Part shown: piece by piece, positions 1 to 9,200 of the stretch
How positions within the stretch are numbered: position 1 is the first letter of the stretch
How the letters are laid out: the number at the start of each line of letters is the position of its first letter
Assembly (NCBI GenBank): GCA_942636505.2
Contig: CALOGB020000056.1
Span: 248,001-312,000 of the forward strand
Reading direction: 5' to 3'
Length of the DNA stretch: 64,000 nucleotides
Source: an uncultured bacterium
GTDB taxonomy: Bacteria; Pseudomonadota; Alphaproteobacteria; Sphingomonadales; Sphingomonadaceae
Notes under the pieces: model-generated
Databases searched by the model: none
Told to the model about the DNA's origin: nothing
What the model saw: only the letters and a program-made list of their open reading frames with translations
Position numbers and translations under genes: made by a program

Positions 1-2
1 TG

Positions 3-566
3 GCGGCGATCGCGGCCTATCGACGCGCGGCGATCATGCGGAGCCACATGCACGTCGTCGCGCCGATCGACGGCGTCGTCGCGCAACGAACCGTGCAGCT
101 CGGGCAGCAGGTTTCGGCAGGGATGCCGCTGATGGCGGTGGTGCCGCTCGATCGGGTCTGGGTCGACGCGAACTTCCGCGAGACTCAGCTGCGCGATCTG
201 CGGATCGGCCAGGCGGCGACGGTGACGGCGGACATGTATGGGGACGACTTGGTGTATCACGGCCATGTCGTTGGGCTCGGTGCGGGTAGCGGTAATGCGT
301 TCGCGCTGTTGCCGCCGCAGAACGCGAGCGGGAACTGGATCAAGATCACGCAGCGCGTGCCGGTGCGGATCGCGCTCGACAGGGGCGAGCTGCGGCGCAA
401 TCCGCTGCGGGTTGGGCTGTCGGTGAACGCGACCGTCGATACGGCTGACAAGTCGGGGACGATGGTCGGGCGGCCTGCGGTGGCGGCGTATAAGGGGCTG
501 GCGACCGGGCAGGGGGATGCTGCGGTCGATGCGAAGATCCGGCAGATCATTGCGGCTAACCGGTGA
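3..566 (+). CDS. emrA: HlyD/EmrA-family efflux adaptor, C-terminal part
   Basis: This is the carboxy-terminal part of a periplasmic membrane-fusion protein; the frame is open to the left window edge, so the N-terminal membrane anchor and most of the hairpin lie outside. The visible part carries the second half of the lipoyl/barrel-sandwich domain (APIDGVVAQRTVQLGQQV) and the beta-barrel (VWVDANFRETQLRDLRIGQ), both typical of EmrA. Adaptors of this family link an inner-membrane DHA2 exporter to an outer-membrane channel, and a DHA2 exporter follows downstream on the same strand. The gap between them holds three inverted repeats, so co-transcription is likely but not shown. Confidence 0.88.
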   Translation, partial: AAIAAYRRAAIMRSHMHVVAPIDGVVAQRTVQLGQQVSAGMPLMAVVPLDRVWVDANFRETQLRDLRIGQAATVTADMYGDDLVYHGHVVGLGAGSGNAFALLPPQNASGNWIKITQRVPVRIALDRGELRRNPLRVGLSVNATVDTADKSGTMVGRPAVAAYKGLATGQGDAAVDAKIRQIIAANR

Positions 567-613
567 TGATTGTGCGGTGGCCATTACTCCGGTGCGGTCC
601 TGCTCTGCTTGTT

Positions 614-660
614 CTCCCGCGAAGGCGGGAGCCCAGTCTGGGTCCCCGCCTTCGCGGGGA
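614..660. repeat. Short inverted repeat (REP-like hairpin)
   Basis: Two arms built on CCCGCGAAGGCGGG and CCCGCCTTCGCGGG face each other across a short centre and can fold into one long hairpin. It lies between emrA and emrB. It belongs to the same class of intergenic palindromes found elsewhere in the window but has its own arm sequence. Confidence 0.7.
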
Positions 661-696
661 AACAAGCTTTTTGGGCACCGCCACCACTCACGCAGC

Positions 697-803
697 TCCC
701 CCCCGGCGGAGGCCGGGGCCCAATTGGAAAGGTGGTCGTAACGGCGTGCCGTCCTTTGTCAGCACCGTTCCCCAATTGGGCCCCGGCCTTCGCCGGGGTG
801 GTG
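697..803. repeat. Paired inverted repeat, family A (REPIN-like)
   Basis: One arm (about 697-727) reads CCCCGGCGGAGGCCGGGG followed by CCCAATTGG; the opposite arm (about 771-801) is its inverse, CCCAATTGGG then CCCCGGCCTTCGCCGGGG. Each arm is itself a small palindrome. The same doublet occurs at 9467-9558. The layout, two inverted palindromic units around a spacer of about 45 bases, matches the REPIN form of REP sequences; mobilisation by a RAYT transposase is inference, and none is encoded here. Confidence 0.75.
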
Positions 804-843
804 GAATTGGGAAGATCAGCGGTCCTCAGCGGAGCGCCGTATA

Positions 844-2388
844 ATGGCAGCCCCCTCCGGTGCCGGTCCCGCCCCCCTAGTCGGCGGCTCGCTCGCGCTA
901 ACCGCATTCGCGCTCGCGCTCGGCACCTTCATGCAGGTGCTCGACACGACGATCGCCAACGTCTCACTTCCCACCATCGCCGGCAATCTCGGCGTTTCCA
1001 GCGATAACTCCACCTGGATCGTCACGGCGTTTGCCGTCGCAAACGGCGTGGCGGTGCCGTTGACCGGCTGGCTGATGGGCCGATTCGGCGTGGTGCGGAC
1101 GTTCTGCGTGTCCGTCTTCCTGTTCACGATCGCGTCGTTCCTGTGCGGGATCGCGTGGGACCTGCCCTCGCTGATCGGCTTCCGCATTCTCCAGGGCGCC
1201 GTATCCGGGCCGATGATTCCGGGCAGCCAGGCGCTGCTGATCGCTATCTTCCCCGTCCACAAGCGCTCCACCGCGCTCGGTATCTGGTCGATGACCACGC
1301 TGGTCGCGCCGATCATGGGGCCGATCCTTGGCGGCTACATCTCCGATAACTACCACTGGAGCTGGATTTTCCTGATCAACGTGCCGTTCGGGATGTTCTG
1401 CGCGTTCGTATGCTGGAACAAGCTCGGCAAGCGCGACACGCCGACGCGGAAGCTGCCGATCGACCAGGTCGGGCTGATCCTGCTGGTGATCTGGGTCGGT
1501 GCGCTGCAGATCGTGCTCGATCTCGGCAAGAACGACGACTGGTTCGCCGCCGACCGCATCGTCATCGCCGCGGTCGTCGCCGCGATCGGCTTTGTCGGCT
1601 GGATCATCTGGGAGCTGACCGACGCCAACCCGGCGGTGAACCTGTCGCTGTTCAAGAGCCGCAACTTCACGATCGGGACGATCGCGTTCTGTCTCGGCTA
1701 TGCGGTGTTCTTCGCCAACACGCTACTGCTGCCGCTGTGGTTGCAGACGCAGCTCGGCTACACCGCGACCTGGGCGGGGCTGGTCGCCGCACCATCGGGC
1801 GCGGTGGCGGTGATCCTGACGCCGTTCGTCGCGCGACTGAGCGGCAAGATCGACGCGCGCATCCTCGCCACGGTGGCGTTCGCGTCGTTCGGCTACTCCT
1901 ATTACCTCCGCTCGGGCTACACGACGGGCGCGAGCTTCTACGACCTGATGCTGCCGCTGATGGTGCAGGGGATCGCGATGAGCACGTTCTTCCTCGCGAT
2001 GCTGACGATTTCGCTCGACCGTATCCCGGCAGAGCGGCTGCCGTCGGCGACGGGCATCTCGAACTTCGCGCGCATCACCTCGGGCAGTTTCGCCGCGTCG
2101 ATCATCACCACCGCCTGGGATCGCCGCGAGACGCTGCACCAGAGCCGGTTGTCGGAAGCGATCGGAACCGGTTCGCCCTACCAGATGGCGCAGGGTGCGC
2201 TGACGCGGATGGGGCTGACCGACGTCCAAGCGGCCGGCGCGATCACGCGGCAGATGGTGGCGCAGGCGTATCTACTCGCGTCGACCGACCTGTTCCGCAT
2301 CTCGGCTTGGCTGTGCCTCGCGATGGTGATCATCGTATGGTTCACGCGCCGTGCCAGTCCGCCGCAGGGGCCGATCGCAGCGGATTGA
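844..2388 (+). CDS. emrB: DHA2-family MFS multidrug exporter (EmrB-like)
   Basis: Inner-membrane proton-coupled drug exporter of 514 residues, the usual length for the 14-segment DHA2 group. Family signs include the first-helix LDTTIANVSLPTIAGNLG motif near residues 36-53, the MGRFGVVR loop, the helix 5 stretch ending IMGPILGGYI, and WSWIFLINVPFG, typical of EmrB/QacA proteins. The start at 844 has a GGAG about ten bases upstream. It follows the EmrA-type adaptor, so the two probably form an EmrAB pump that needs a TolC-type channel from elsewhere. The substrate cannot be told from sequence. Confidence 0.92.
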   Translation: MAAPSGAGPAPLVGGSLALTAFALALGTFMQVLDTTIANVSLPTIAGNLGVSSDNSTWIVTAFAVANGVAVPLTGWLMGRFGVVRTFCVSVFLFTIASFLCGIAWDLPSLIGFRILQGAVSGPMIPGSQALLIAIFPVHKRSTALGIWSMTTLVAPIMGPILGGYISDNYHWSWIFLINVPFGMFCAFVCWNKLGKRDTPTRKLPIDQVGLILLVIWVGALQIVLDLGKNDDWFAADRIVIAAVVAAIGFVGWIIWELTDANPAVNLSLFKSRNFTIGTIAFCLGYAVFFANTLLLPLWLQTQLGYTATWAGLVAAPSGAVAVILTPFVARLSGKIDARILATVAFASFGYSYYLRSGYTTGASFYDLMLPLMVQGIAMSTFFLAMLTISLDRIPAERLPSATGISNFARITSGSFAASIITTAWDRRETLHQSRLSEAIGTGSPYQMAQGALTRMGLTDVQAAGAITRQMVAQAYLLASTDLFRISAWLCLAMVIIVWFTRRASPPQGPIAAD

Positions 2389-2521
2389 TCGCTTCGGTTG
2401 TCGTTTTCTTACCACCGGCGGGCCGTCGTACGATTGCCCGCCGATCGAAACGTTATCGCAACCACTTGGCCCCTAACGGTCGCTTTACCAGATACCAACT
2501 GCCTGTGGGGGGCCAGCTACC

Positions 2522-2797
2522 ATGATGACCAAGAACACCGTTTTGCGGATCGCAGCCGCATGCCTTTTGTCGAGCGCGGCGCCAGCCTGGGCCGGTACGC
2601 CGACGACCTGCATCCAATCGATCAGCACACCGCGCCTGGTCTGCGACGAAGGGGCGTGCGTGCGCGTCTCGGTCAAGGATCTGTGCGACGCGGTGCGCGC
2701 GTCCTATCCCGTCAAGCGCCGTGCGGTGAAGCCGATCCGCATCGACGACAATCCGGTCCGTACCGAGCTGACGCTGCTGATCGCCAGCGTCAGCTAA
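2522..2797 (+). CDS. Small secreted protein, unknown function
   Basis: A 91-residue protein with a clear Sec signal peptide (hydrophobic core IAAACLLSSAAPAWA, cleavage probably after AWA near residue 24). The mature part has three cysteines in a short span (TTCIQSI, LVCDEGACV) and one later (DLCDAV), so disulfides in the periplasm are plausible. A second ATG directly follows the first. Its stop codon overlaps the stop of the convergent lactonase-like gene: the four bases CTAA at 2794-2797 serve both strands. I do not recognise a family. Confidence 0.7.
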   Translation: MMTKNTVLRIAAACLLSSAAPAWAGTPTTCIQSISTPRLVCDEGACVRVSVKDLCDAVRASYPVKRRAVKPIRIDDNPVRTELTLLIASVS

Positions 2798-3840
2798 GCG
2801 ACGAAGGCATACGCGGCGCCGGGGACGTGCACCGCGAAGTCGGTCGGGGCGAGCGTCCCGTCCGGCAGGATATCGAGCATCGTCACGCGCTGATCGCGTT
2901 CGTGGACGACGAGCATCCGGTGTTCCTCTTCCAAGATAATAAAGAAGCGCGGCGATGCGCCTCCGCTGGCGAAATGCTGGAGGAGTGTGGGATCGTCGCG
3001 TTCGTTCAACGCGAAGACCGCGATGCTGTCATGGCCGCGGTTGGAGACGTACAGCCGGTCGCCCGCGGTATTGGCACCGATGTGCGCGATGATGTTCGCG
3101 CCGTGCCAGCCTGCGGGGAGGGTGGAAACGGACGCGCGGGGCTTCAGATCGCGGCCCTCGACGGTCAGCGCGACGAGCGTGCTATCGAGTTCACAGGCTA
3201 AATACGCCGATTGCGTGTGCTGCTCATGGAACAGCAGGTGTCGGGGCCCCGATCCGGGCACGGCCTTAAGCGCAGTGTACGGCTCTCCAAGTGTTGCCCG
3301 TTCCGCGTCGAACGAGAAGGCGATCACTTCGTCGGTACCGAGATCCGCGGCATACAAAAACCGGTTGTCGAGACCGAAGCCGACCCAGTGCGCGTGCGGC
3401 GATTGCTGGCGTTCGGGGTTTGGCCCGCTGCCGCTATTGGGGTGCACCGTTGGCTGGCCGATCGGCAGGCCACTCCGTGGATCGAGCCGGAAAACCGAGA
3501 CGCTGCCGCTCGCATAGTTCGCGACCGCGACACAGGATTGCGTGCGATCCAGCGCGACGTGGCACGGTGCTGCACCACCGACCGGGACATGCGCTAGCCG
3601 GACCCAGCCCGAGGCGGTGCGACGGTGTACGCCGAGCGCGCCGTCGTCCTGCTCGTCGACCAGATAATGGAGATCGAACCTCGACGAATATGTGCCGAAC
3701 GATGCGTTGCGTGCGTCCGCGTAGGGCGCGGCGAGCGTGCCAATTTGATCAAGCGGATAGATGCCCATACCGCCTCCGCCGGCATAGGTGCCGATCCAGA
3801 GGATTTTTGCGGTGTCGGGGTGGGGGTCGGGCCGGGTCAT
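2794..3840 (-). CDS. Lactonase-family (YbhE/Pgl type) seven-bladed beta-propeller protein
   Basis: About 348 residues matching the lactonase family of seven-bladed propellers that includes YbhE-type 6-phosphogluconolactonase. Recognisable are the opening WIGTYAGGGGMGIYP, the GGAAPCHVALD and PHAHWVGFGLDNRFLYAADLG blades with the conserved His-rich loop, GSGPRHLLFH, and LYVSNRGHDSIAVF. I chose the ATG at 3840 because the further 14 codons upstream are Arg/Pro rich and unlike the family start. No pentose-phosphate genes are adjacent, so the substrate (6-phosphogluconolactone or another lactone) is uncertain. Confidence 0.82.
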   Translation of the reverse strand: MTRPDPHPDTAKILWIGTYAGGGGMGIYPLDQIGTLAAPYADARNASFGTYSSRFDLHYLVDEQDDGALGVHRRTASGWVRLAHVPVGGAAPCHVALDRTQSCVAVANYASGSVSVFRLDPRSGLPIGQPTVHPNSGSGPNPERQQSPHAHWVGFGLDNRFLYAADLGTDEVIAFSFDAERATLGEPYTALKAVPGSGPRHLLFHEQHTQSAYLACELDSTLVALTVEGRDLKPRASVSTLPAGWHGANIIAHIGANTAGDRLYVSNRGHDSIAVFALNERDDPTLLQHFASGGASPRFFIILEEEHRMLVVHERDQRVTMLDILPDGTLAPTDFAVHVPGAAYAFVA

Positions 3841-3888
3841 CCGTCGGCTTCTAACCGGGGTCGGTGCTGCATCGCATCCCAATTCAGA

Positions 3889-4047
3889 TCAGCGCTCGAT
3901 CAGCGCGACCAATTGCTCGCGGTACAGCAACGCCAGTTCTTCGTGCATCCGCGCGATGATCGCGTTCGGCGCCTGAATCGCGAGCACGGACTGGTCGTCC
4001 ATCCGGCGTTCGATCACGGAAGGGTGCGGGAGGAAATCCATTACCAT
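3889..4047 (-). CDS. Small hypothetical protein, 52 residues
   Basis: A short open frame starting MVMDFLPHPSVIERR and ending LLYREQLVALIER. Its composition is that of a folded helical peptide rather than a shadow frame, and it lies between two real genes with nothing else on either strand. The start could be the ATG at 4047 or the one six bases later; no strong ribosome site is seen for either. Function unknown, and it could still be spurious. Confidence 0.45.
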   Translation of the reverse strand: MVMDFLPHPSVIERRMDDQSVLAIQAPNAIIARMHEELALLYREQLVALIER

Positions 4048-4118
4048 GCTTTTGGCCGCACGATATTGCAGCCGGATTTCGCAACACGGTTAATCTCGAA
4101 ATCCTCCCCGGAAGGAGT

Positions 4119-4436
4119 GTGTTGCGGCAAAATTTCCAGAGGCTGGTATTGGTGTCGGCGTTGCCCTACCGCGGCGTCATGGGCGATCTGGATAGACTGG
4201 TACCTTCGGGGATAATCGAGCAATGGGTCTATCACCTGCGACGACAGCGGTCGCGGGCGAGCGACGCGATCTGGCTGATAGACCAAGGGTTTACCCTGCA
4301 TGACGGGCAGGATGGCATCCCGTCGCACGACGCCACCGCGCGCTGGCGGGCGGAGCAGGAAACCGTGGTCGAGGAAGTGACCGCGTTGCTCGCGCTCTAC
4401 GACAAGATCAACCTGGGCAAGGCCGACATCGCCTGA
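4119..4436 (+). CDS. Hypothetical protein, about 105 residues
   Basis: The frame opens at GTG 4119 (or TTG 4122), directly after a strong GGAAGGAG at 4110-4117; the TTG has the better spacing. The protein is basic in its middle (VYHLRRQRSRASDAIWLIDQGF) and ends with a helical stretch (EEVTALLALYDKINLGKADIA). It is divergent from the small gene at 3889-4047 and convergent with the one at 4458-4733. I do not recognise a domain. A long antisense frame exists here, but its product looks like a shadow. Confidence 0.55.
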   Translation: MLRQNFQRLVLVSALPYRGVMGDLDRLVPSGIIEQWVYHLRRQRSRASDAIWLIDQGFTLHDGQDGIPSHDATARWRAEQETVVEEVTALLALYDKINLGKADIA

Positions 4437-4457
4437 CATTCCCGGTCGGATGGGCTG

Positions 4458-4733
4458 CTATCCGGCATCACCGTAACTCCGGCGGATCAGGTCGCCGGTC
4501 TGCTCCAGCGACGAGCTTTGCGGTGGTTCGGCATCCGGCATATCGGCGACCAGTTCGGCAGTAGCCGCGAGTTGAAGATGTCGCTCGCTGAGTACCCGAT
4601 GCGCGGTATAGGCCGCGTCCGAGCGCGCGGAAACGGCAAGTACCCGTTCCTGCGCCGCCCGGTCTTCGTGATACGCAGCCCGATCACGCCACGCTGCGGC
4701 GTTCGTATCCGTCTGTGCGATGTCGTCGGTCAT
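4458..4733 (-). CDS. Small hydrophilic hypothetical protein, 91 residues
   Basis: An alanine, arginine and glutamate rich, probably all-helical small cytosolic protein (AAAWRDRAAYHEDRAAQERVLAV, then HRVLSERHLQLAATAELVADM), ending LIRRSYGDAG. No signal peptide or membrane segment. The 90 bases upstream, 4734-4824, are unusually AT-rich for this genome and probably hold the promoter. It lies downstream of the efflux channel gene on the same strand, but the AT-rich gap argues for separate transcription. Function unknown. Confidence 0.6.
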   Translation of the reverse strand: MTDDIAQTDTNAAAWRDRAAYHEDRAAQERVLAVSARSDAAYTAHRVLSERHLQLAATAELVADMPDAEPPQSSSLEQTGDLIRRSYGDAG

Positions 4734-4824
4734 ACTGCATTCCGCCAGATGTCAAACTTGATCTATCTTAGTCGCTCCTTACACCATTATGTTTGTTAAC
4801 GTATCGTTTCTGGCTGCATCTACC

Positions 4825-6237
4825 TCATGCGGCGGGGCGACTTGGCGCCTGCCAGCCACCACCCAGCGCACGGAACAGGTCGACTTGCGCCCCCGCGATC
4901 CGCGAGTCGGCGGCGGCGAGGTCCGTGTCCGTGTCCGCCAACGTACGCTCCGCGTCGAGGACGTCGAGGAAGTCGATCTGGCCTTCGCGTTGACGGGCAC
5001 GGGTGATGCGCGCGGCGGTCGCGGCGTTGTCGTGCGCGGATTGCAACTGCGTGCGGCGATCGAGTTCGCGGGCGTAGTTCGACAGCGCGGTCTCGGTTTC
5101 CTCAAGCGCGGTGAGGACGCTGCCGTCGAAATTGGCGAGGGCGCCGCGCGAGTCCGCCTCGGCGCCGGCGATGCGCGCGCGGGCGGCGGACTGGTTTAGC
5201 GACCAGTTCAGGAGTGGTCCTAGCAGCCAGCGGATCGGGCCGCCGGTGAAGATGTCGCCGACGCTGAGTGCGGTCGAGCCGATCGAACCGCCGAGCGAGA
5301 TCTGCGGATAGAACTGAGATGTCTGCACGCCGATCCGTGCGGTGGCTGCCGCAAGCCGACGTTCGGCGGCGTGGACGTCGGGGCGGCGGGCTAGCAACGC
5401 GGCACCGTCACCGATCGGGATCGGCTGGTCGAGACGGGGCGTGGTGGTGCGCGCGCCGGCGGTTGCGGGCAGGTCCTGCGGGGTGCGGCCGGTGAGCGTG
5501 GCTAGGCGGAAGAGTGCGGCCTGGCGCTCGGCCTCGATCTGCGGGATGTTGGCGGCGCGTTGGTCGCGCAAGGCTGCGATCCGGACCTGGTCGAGGCGGG
5601 CTGCGCGACCGGCGTCGACGCGCTTGCCGGTCAGCGTGTTCGACTTGTCGAGCAGGTCGACGATCCGCCGCGCGACCGCGAGGCGTTCGGCGGACGAGGC
5701 TGCGTCGACATAGGCGCGGGTGGTGGCGGCGACGATCGAGACGCGGACGGCGTCCGCATCGGCCTGCGCCGCGCCGACGTCGCCGCGGGCGGCTTCGACG
5801 TTGCGGCGGACTCGGCCGGCGAGATCGACCTCGTAGCTGACGTCTAGGCCTACGTCATAGGTAGCACGCTCGCGGTCGAGACCGGGCAGGTTCTGGAGTT
5901 GCGAGGTGCGGGCGTAATTGCCGCTCGCGCCCGCGTTTACCTGTGGCTCGCGGTCGGTCTTGGCGCCGCGCAGGGACGCGCGGGCGCTGTCGAGCCGGGC
6001 GACGGCAACGCGCAGGTCGGTGTTCGCTGCCAATGCATCTGCGACGAGGCCGTCGAGGACCGGGTCGCGGTACATCCGCCACCAGTCGTTGTCGGGCGCC
6101 GTCGCGACGGTGGCGGCGTTGGCGGTGACGAACGACGCCGCTGCCTTGGGTGGGGTGATCGGCGCGACATAGTCGGGGCCGGCGGCGCACGCGGCGAGCG
6201 TCAGCGCTGAGAGGCTCGCGAGGAGGGCGGACTTCAT
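4825..6237 (-). CDS. Outer-membrane efflux lipoprotein (OprM/NodT family)
   Basis: TolC-type outer-membrane channel of the NodT group, about 470 residues, last gene of the tripartite RND operon. It starts MKSALLASLSALTLAAC, a lipoprotein signal with lipobox LAAC and lipidation at Cys17. The two OEP repeats are visible as long helical coils (NTDLRVAVARLDSARASLRGAKTDREPQVNAG, and LLARRPDVHAAERRLAAATARIGVQTSQFYP, the classic second-repeat signature). I chose the ATG at 6237; the longer frame upstream overlaps the pump gene and lacks a signal peptide. The pump gene ends ten bases before, so the two are co-transcribed. Confidence 0.93.
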   Translation of the reverse strand: MKSALLASLSALTLAACAAGPDYVAPITPPKAAASFVTANAATVATAPDNDWWRMYRDPVLDGLVADALAANTDLRVAVARLDSARASLRGAKTDREPQVNAGASGNYARTSQLQNLPGLDRERATYDVGLDVSYEVDLAGRVRRNVEAARGDVGAAQADADAVRVSIVAATTRAYVDAASSAERLAVARRIVDLLDKSNTLTGKRVDAGRAARLDQVRIAALRDQRAANIPQIEAERQAALFRLATLTGRTPQDLPATAGARTTTPRLDQPIPIGDGAALLARRPDVHAAERRLAAATARIGVQTSQFYPQISLGGSIGSTALSVGDIFTGGPIRWLLGPLLNWSLNQSAARARIAGAEADSRGALANFDGSVLTALEETETALSNYARELDRRTQLQSAHDNAATAARITRARQREGQIDFLDVLDAERTLADTDTDLAAADSRIAGAQVDLFRALGGGWQAPSRPAA

Positions 6238-6247
6238 GATGCTGGTC

Positions 6248-9200
6248 CTATTCGGCTGGCTGGAGCGTCGCGGCGGGGGCGGGACGGCGGCGTTCGAACC
6301 GCAGCGCCAGCGCCCGTGCGACGACATAGAAGGTGGGGGTGAAGAGCAGCCCGAACCCGGTCACGCCGATCATCCCGAAGAACACCGCGGTCCCGAGCGC
6401 CTGGCGGAGTTCCGCACCGGCACCGGTCGCGATCACCAGCGGCACCGCGCCGAGAATGAACGCAAAGCTCGTCATCAGGATCGGCCGCAACCGGTCCTTC
6501 GCCGCGCGCACTGCCGCCTCGACCGGAGTGAGGCCGTCCTGTTCCTCGGCCTGCTTGGCAAACTCGACCACGAGGATCGCGTTCTTCGCGGCGAGCGCAA
6601 TCAGCACGACCAGGCCGATCTGCGTGAGGACGTTGTTGTCCATACCCCGCAGGTTCACGCCGGTCATTGCAGCCAACAGGCACATCGGCACGATCAGGAT
6701 GATCGCGAGCGGTAACGTCAGGCTCTCATATTGCGCCGCGAGCACGAGGAAGACGAACACCACCGCCATGCCGAAGACGAGCGCGGCGGTGCTGCCGGCT
6801 GCTTTCTGCTGGTACGCGATGCCGGTCCATTCATGCGCGTAGCCGGCGGGCAGCGACGTATCGGCGAGCTTTTCCATCGCGACGAGCGACTGGCCCGAGG
6901 AATAGCCCTTGGCGGTGTCGCCATCGACCTCGACCGCGGGGAAGAGGTTGTAGCGGACCACGCGGTACGGGCCGGTCTTGTCCTTGAACGTCGAGACCGA
7001 GCCGACCGGGACCATCTGGCCCGAATTGGAGCGAGTCTTGAGGTTGGCGATGTCCGCGGTGGTGTTGCGGAACGGTGCGTCGGCCTGCGCGGTGACGCGG
7101 TAGGTGCGGCCGAGCAGGTTGAAGTCGTTGACGAACGCCGAGCCGAGATAGACCTGCAACGCCTCGAACACGCGCTCCGGGGGAACGCCGAGGAGGTTGG
7201 CCTTGGCGCGGTCGACATCGGCGAAGATGCGCGGCGTGGCGGTGTCGAAGAACGTGTAGATCTGGGCGAGACCCTTGGTCTGGTTCGCCTGCCCGATCAG
7301 CGCGTAGCTCGTCTTGCCGAGGTCGGCGTAACCGTGGCCGCCCTGGTCCTGCACCATCAGGCGGTAGCCGCCGGCGGAACCGATGCCCTGGATCAGCGGC
7401 GGCGGGACGATCAGCAGACGCGCTTCGGTGATGTCACCGGTCGCCTTCTGCGACTCCGCCATGATGCTGGCGAGGGTGACGCCGAGCTTCTTGCGCTCCT
7501 CGAAGCTCTTCAGCGGGATGTACGCGGCGGCCGAGTTGGGAGCGAGCGTCTGCGACGGACCGTCGAAGCCTGCAAGCATCACCGCGCCCTTTACGCCGGC
7601 GAGCGGCAGGATGCGCTTGGCGACCTTTTGCATGACGGCATCGGTGCGCTCGACCGAGGAGCCGGGCGGAAGCTGGATGACGGTCAGGAAGTAGCCCTGA
7701 TCCTGCGCGGGTACGAAGCCCGACGGGGTAATCGTGAACACCCCGACCGTGACCGCGATCAGCGCGGCATAGGCGATCATCATCCGGCGCGGCGCGGTGA
7801 CGAGGCGGGCGGTGAGGCGGGCATAGCTGTCGCTCATGCGCTCGAACCCGCGGTTGAAGGCATCGCCTGCGCGTCGCACGGTACGGGTCAGGCGGTTGCC
7901 GGAGTCGGCGGGGGCAGTCGGCTTGAGCAGCATTGCGGCGAGCGCTGGCGACAGCGTCAGCGAGATGAGCAGCGAGATGATCGTCGCGGTCGAGATCGTC
8001 ACCGCGAACTGGCGGTAGAACGCGCCCGAGAGGCCGGTGAGGAACACGGTCGGGATGAACACCGCGCACAGCACGAGCACGATTGCGACCAGAGCGCCGG
8101 ACACTTCGTCCATCGACGTGCGCGCCGCCTCCAAGGGTGAGAGCCCGTGTTCGAGGTTGCGCTCGACATTCTCGACCACGACGATCGCATCATCGACGAC
8201 GATGCCGATCGCGAGGACGAGGCCGAACAGCGAGAGGTTGTTGAGGCTGTACCCGGCGGCGGCGAGCACCGCGAAGGTACCGATCAGCGAGACCGGGATC
8301 GCCACGATCGGGATGATCGCCGCGCGCCACTTCTGCAGGAAGACGAGGATGACGAGGACCACGAGGACCATCGCCTCGAAGAGCGTGTGCTTCACCGCGT
8401 CGATCGACTGCGCGATGAACTCGGTCGGGTTGTAGATGACCTTGTATTCGAGGCCCTTGGGGAAGCGCTTCGACATGCTCTCCATCTCGGCGGTGACGGC
8501 TTGTGCCGCGCCGAGCGCGTTCGAGCCGGGGCGCTGGAAGACCGCGGCGATGACCGTGGGCTTGCCGCTGAGATAGGTGTTGGCGCCGTAATCCTGCGCG
8601 CCGAGCTCGACGCGCGCGACGTCGGAGACGCGGACCTGGCGGCCTTGCGCGTCGGTGCGGATGACGACGTCGGCGAACTGCTTGGGATCGGTCAGGCGGC
8701 CCTGCGTCTCGACGTTGAGCTGGAACGCGCTGTTGCCCTTGTCGTAAGGCGGCTGGCCGAGCGTGCCGGCGGCGACCTGGACGTTCTGCGCGCGCAACGC
8801 AGCGACGATCTCGCCGGCGGTGAGGTCGAGCGCGGCGGCGCGGCCGGGGTCGATCCAGACGCGCATCGAATAATCGCGTGCGCCGAACAGCTGCACGTCG
8901 CCGACGCCGTCGATCCGGCTGAGGCGATCGCGGACCTGCGTCAGCGCGTAGTTGGAGATATAGCCGCGATCGAGCGAGTTGTCGGGCGAGACGAGATTCA
9001 CCACCATCAGGAAGTCGGGCGACGTTTTCCGCGTCACCACGCCGAGACGCTGGACGTCTTCGGGCAAGCGCGGGACGGCGACCGCGACGCGGTTCTGGAC
9101 GAGCACCTGTGCGGCGTCGAGATTAGTGCCGATCTTGAAGGTGACGGTGATCGTGACCTTGCCGTCGCCAGTCGATTGCGACGACTGGTACAGCATGTTG

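Noticed and set aside
697..803. Paired repeats as a CRISPR array
   Set aside because: Repeats are inverted pairs, not regularly spaced direct repeats, and no cas genes are present.
4041..4439. 132-residue minus-strand frame opposite the hypothetical gene at 4119
   Set aside because: No ribosome site and shadow-like composition; the plus frame has a strong GGAAGGAG.
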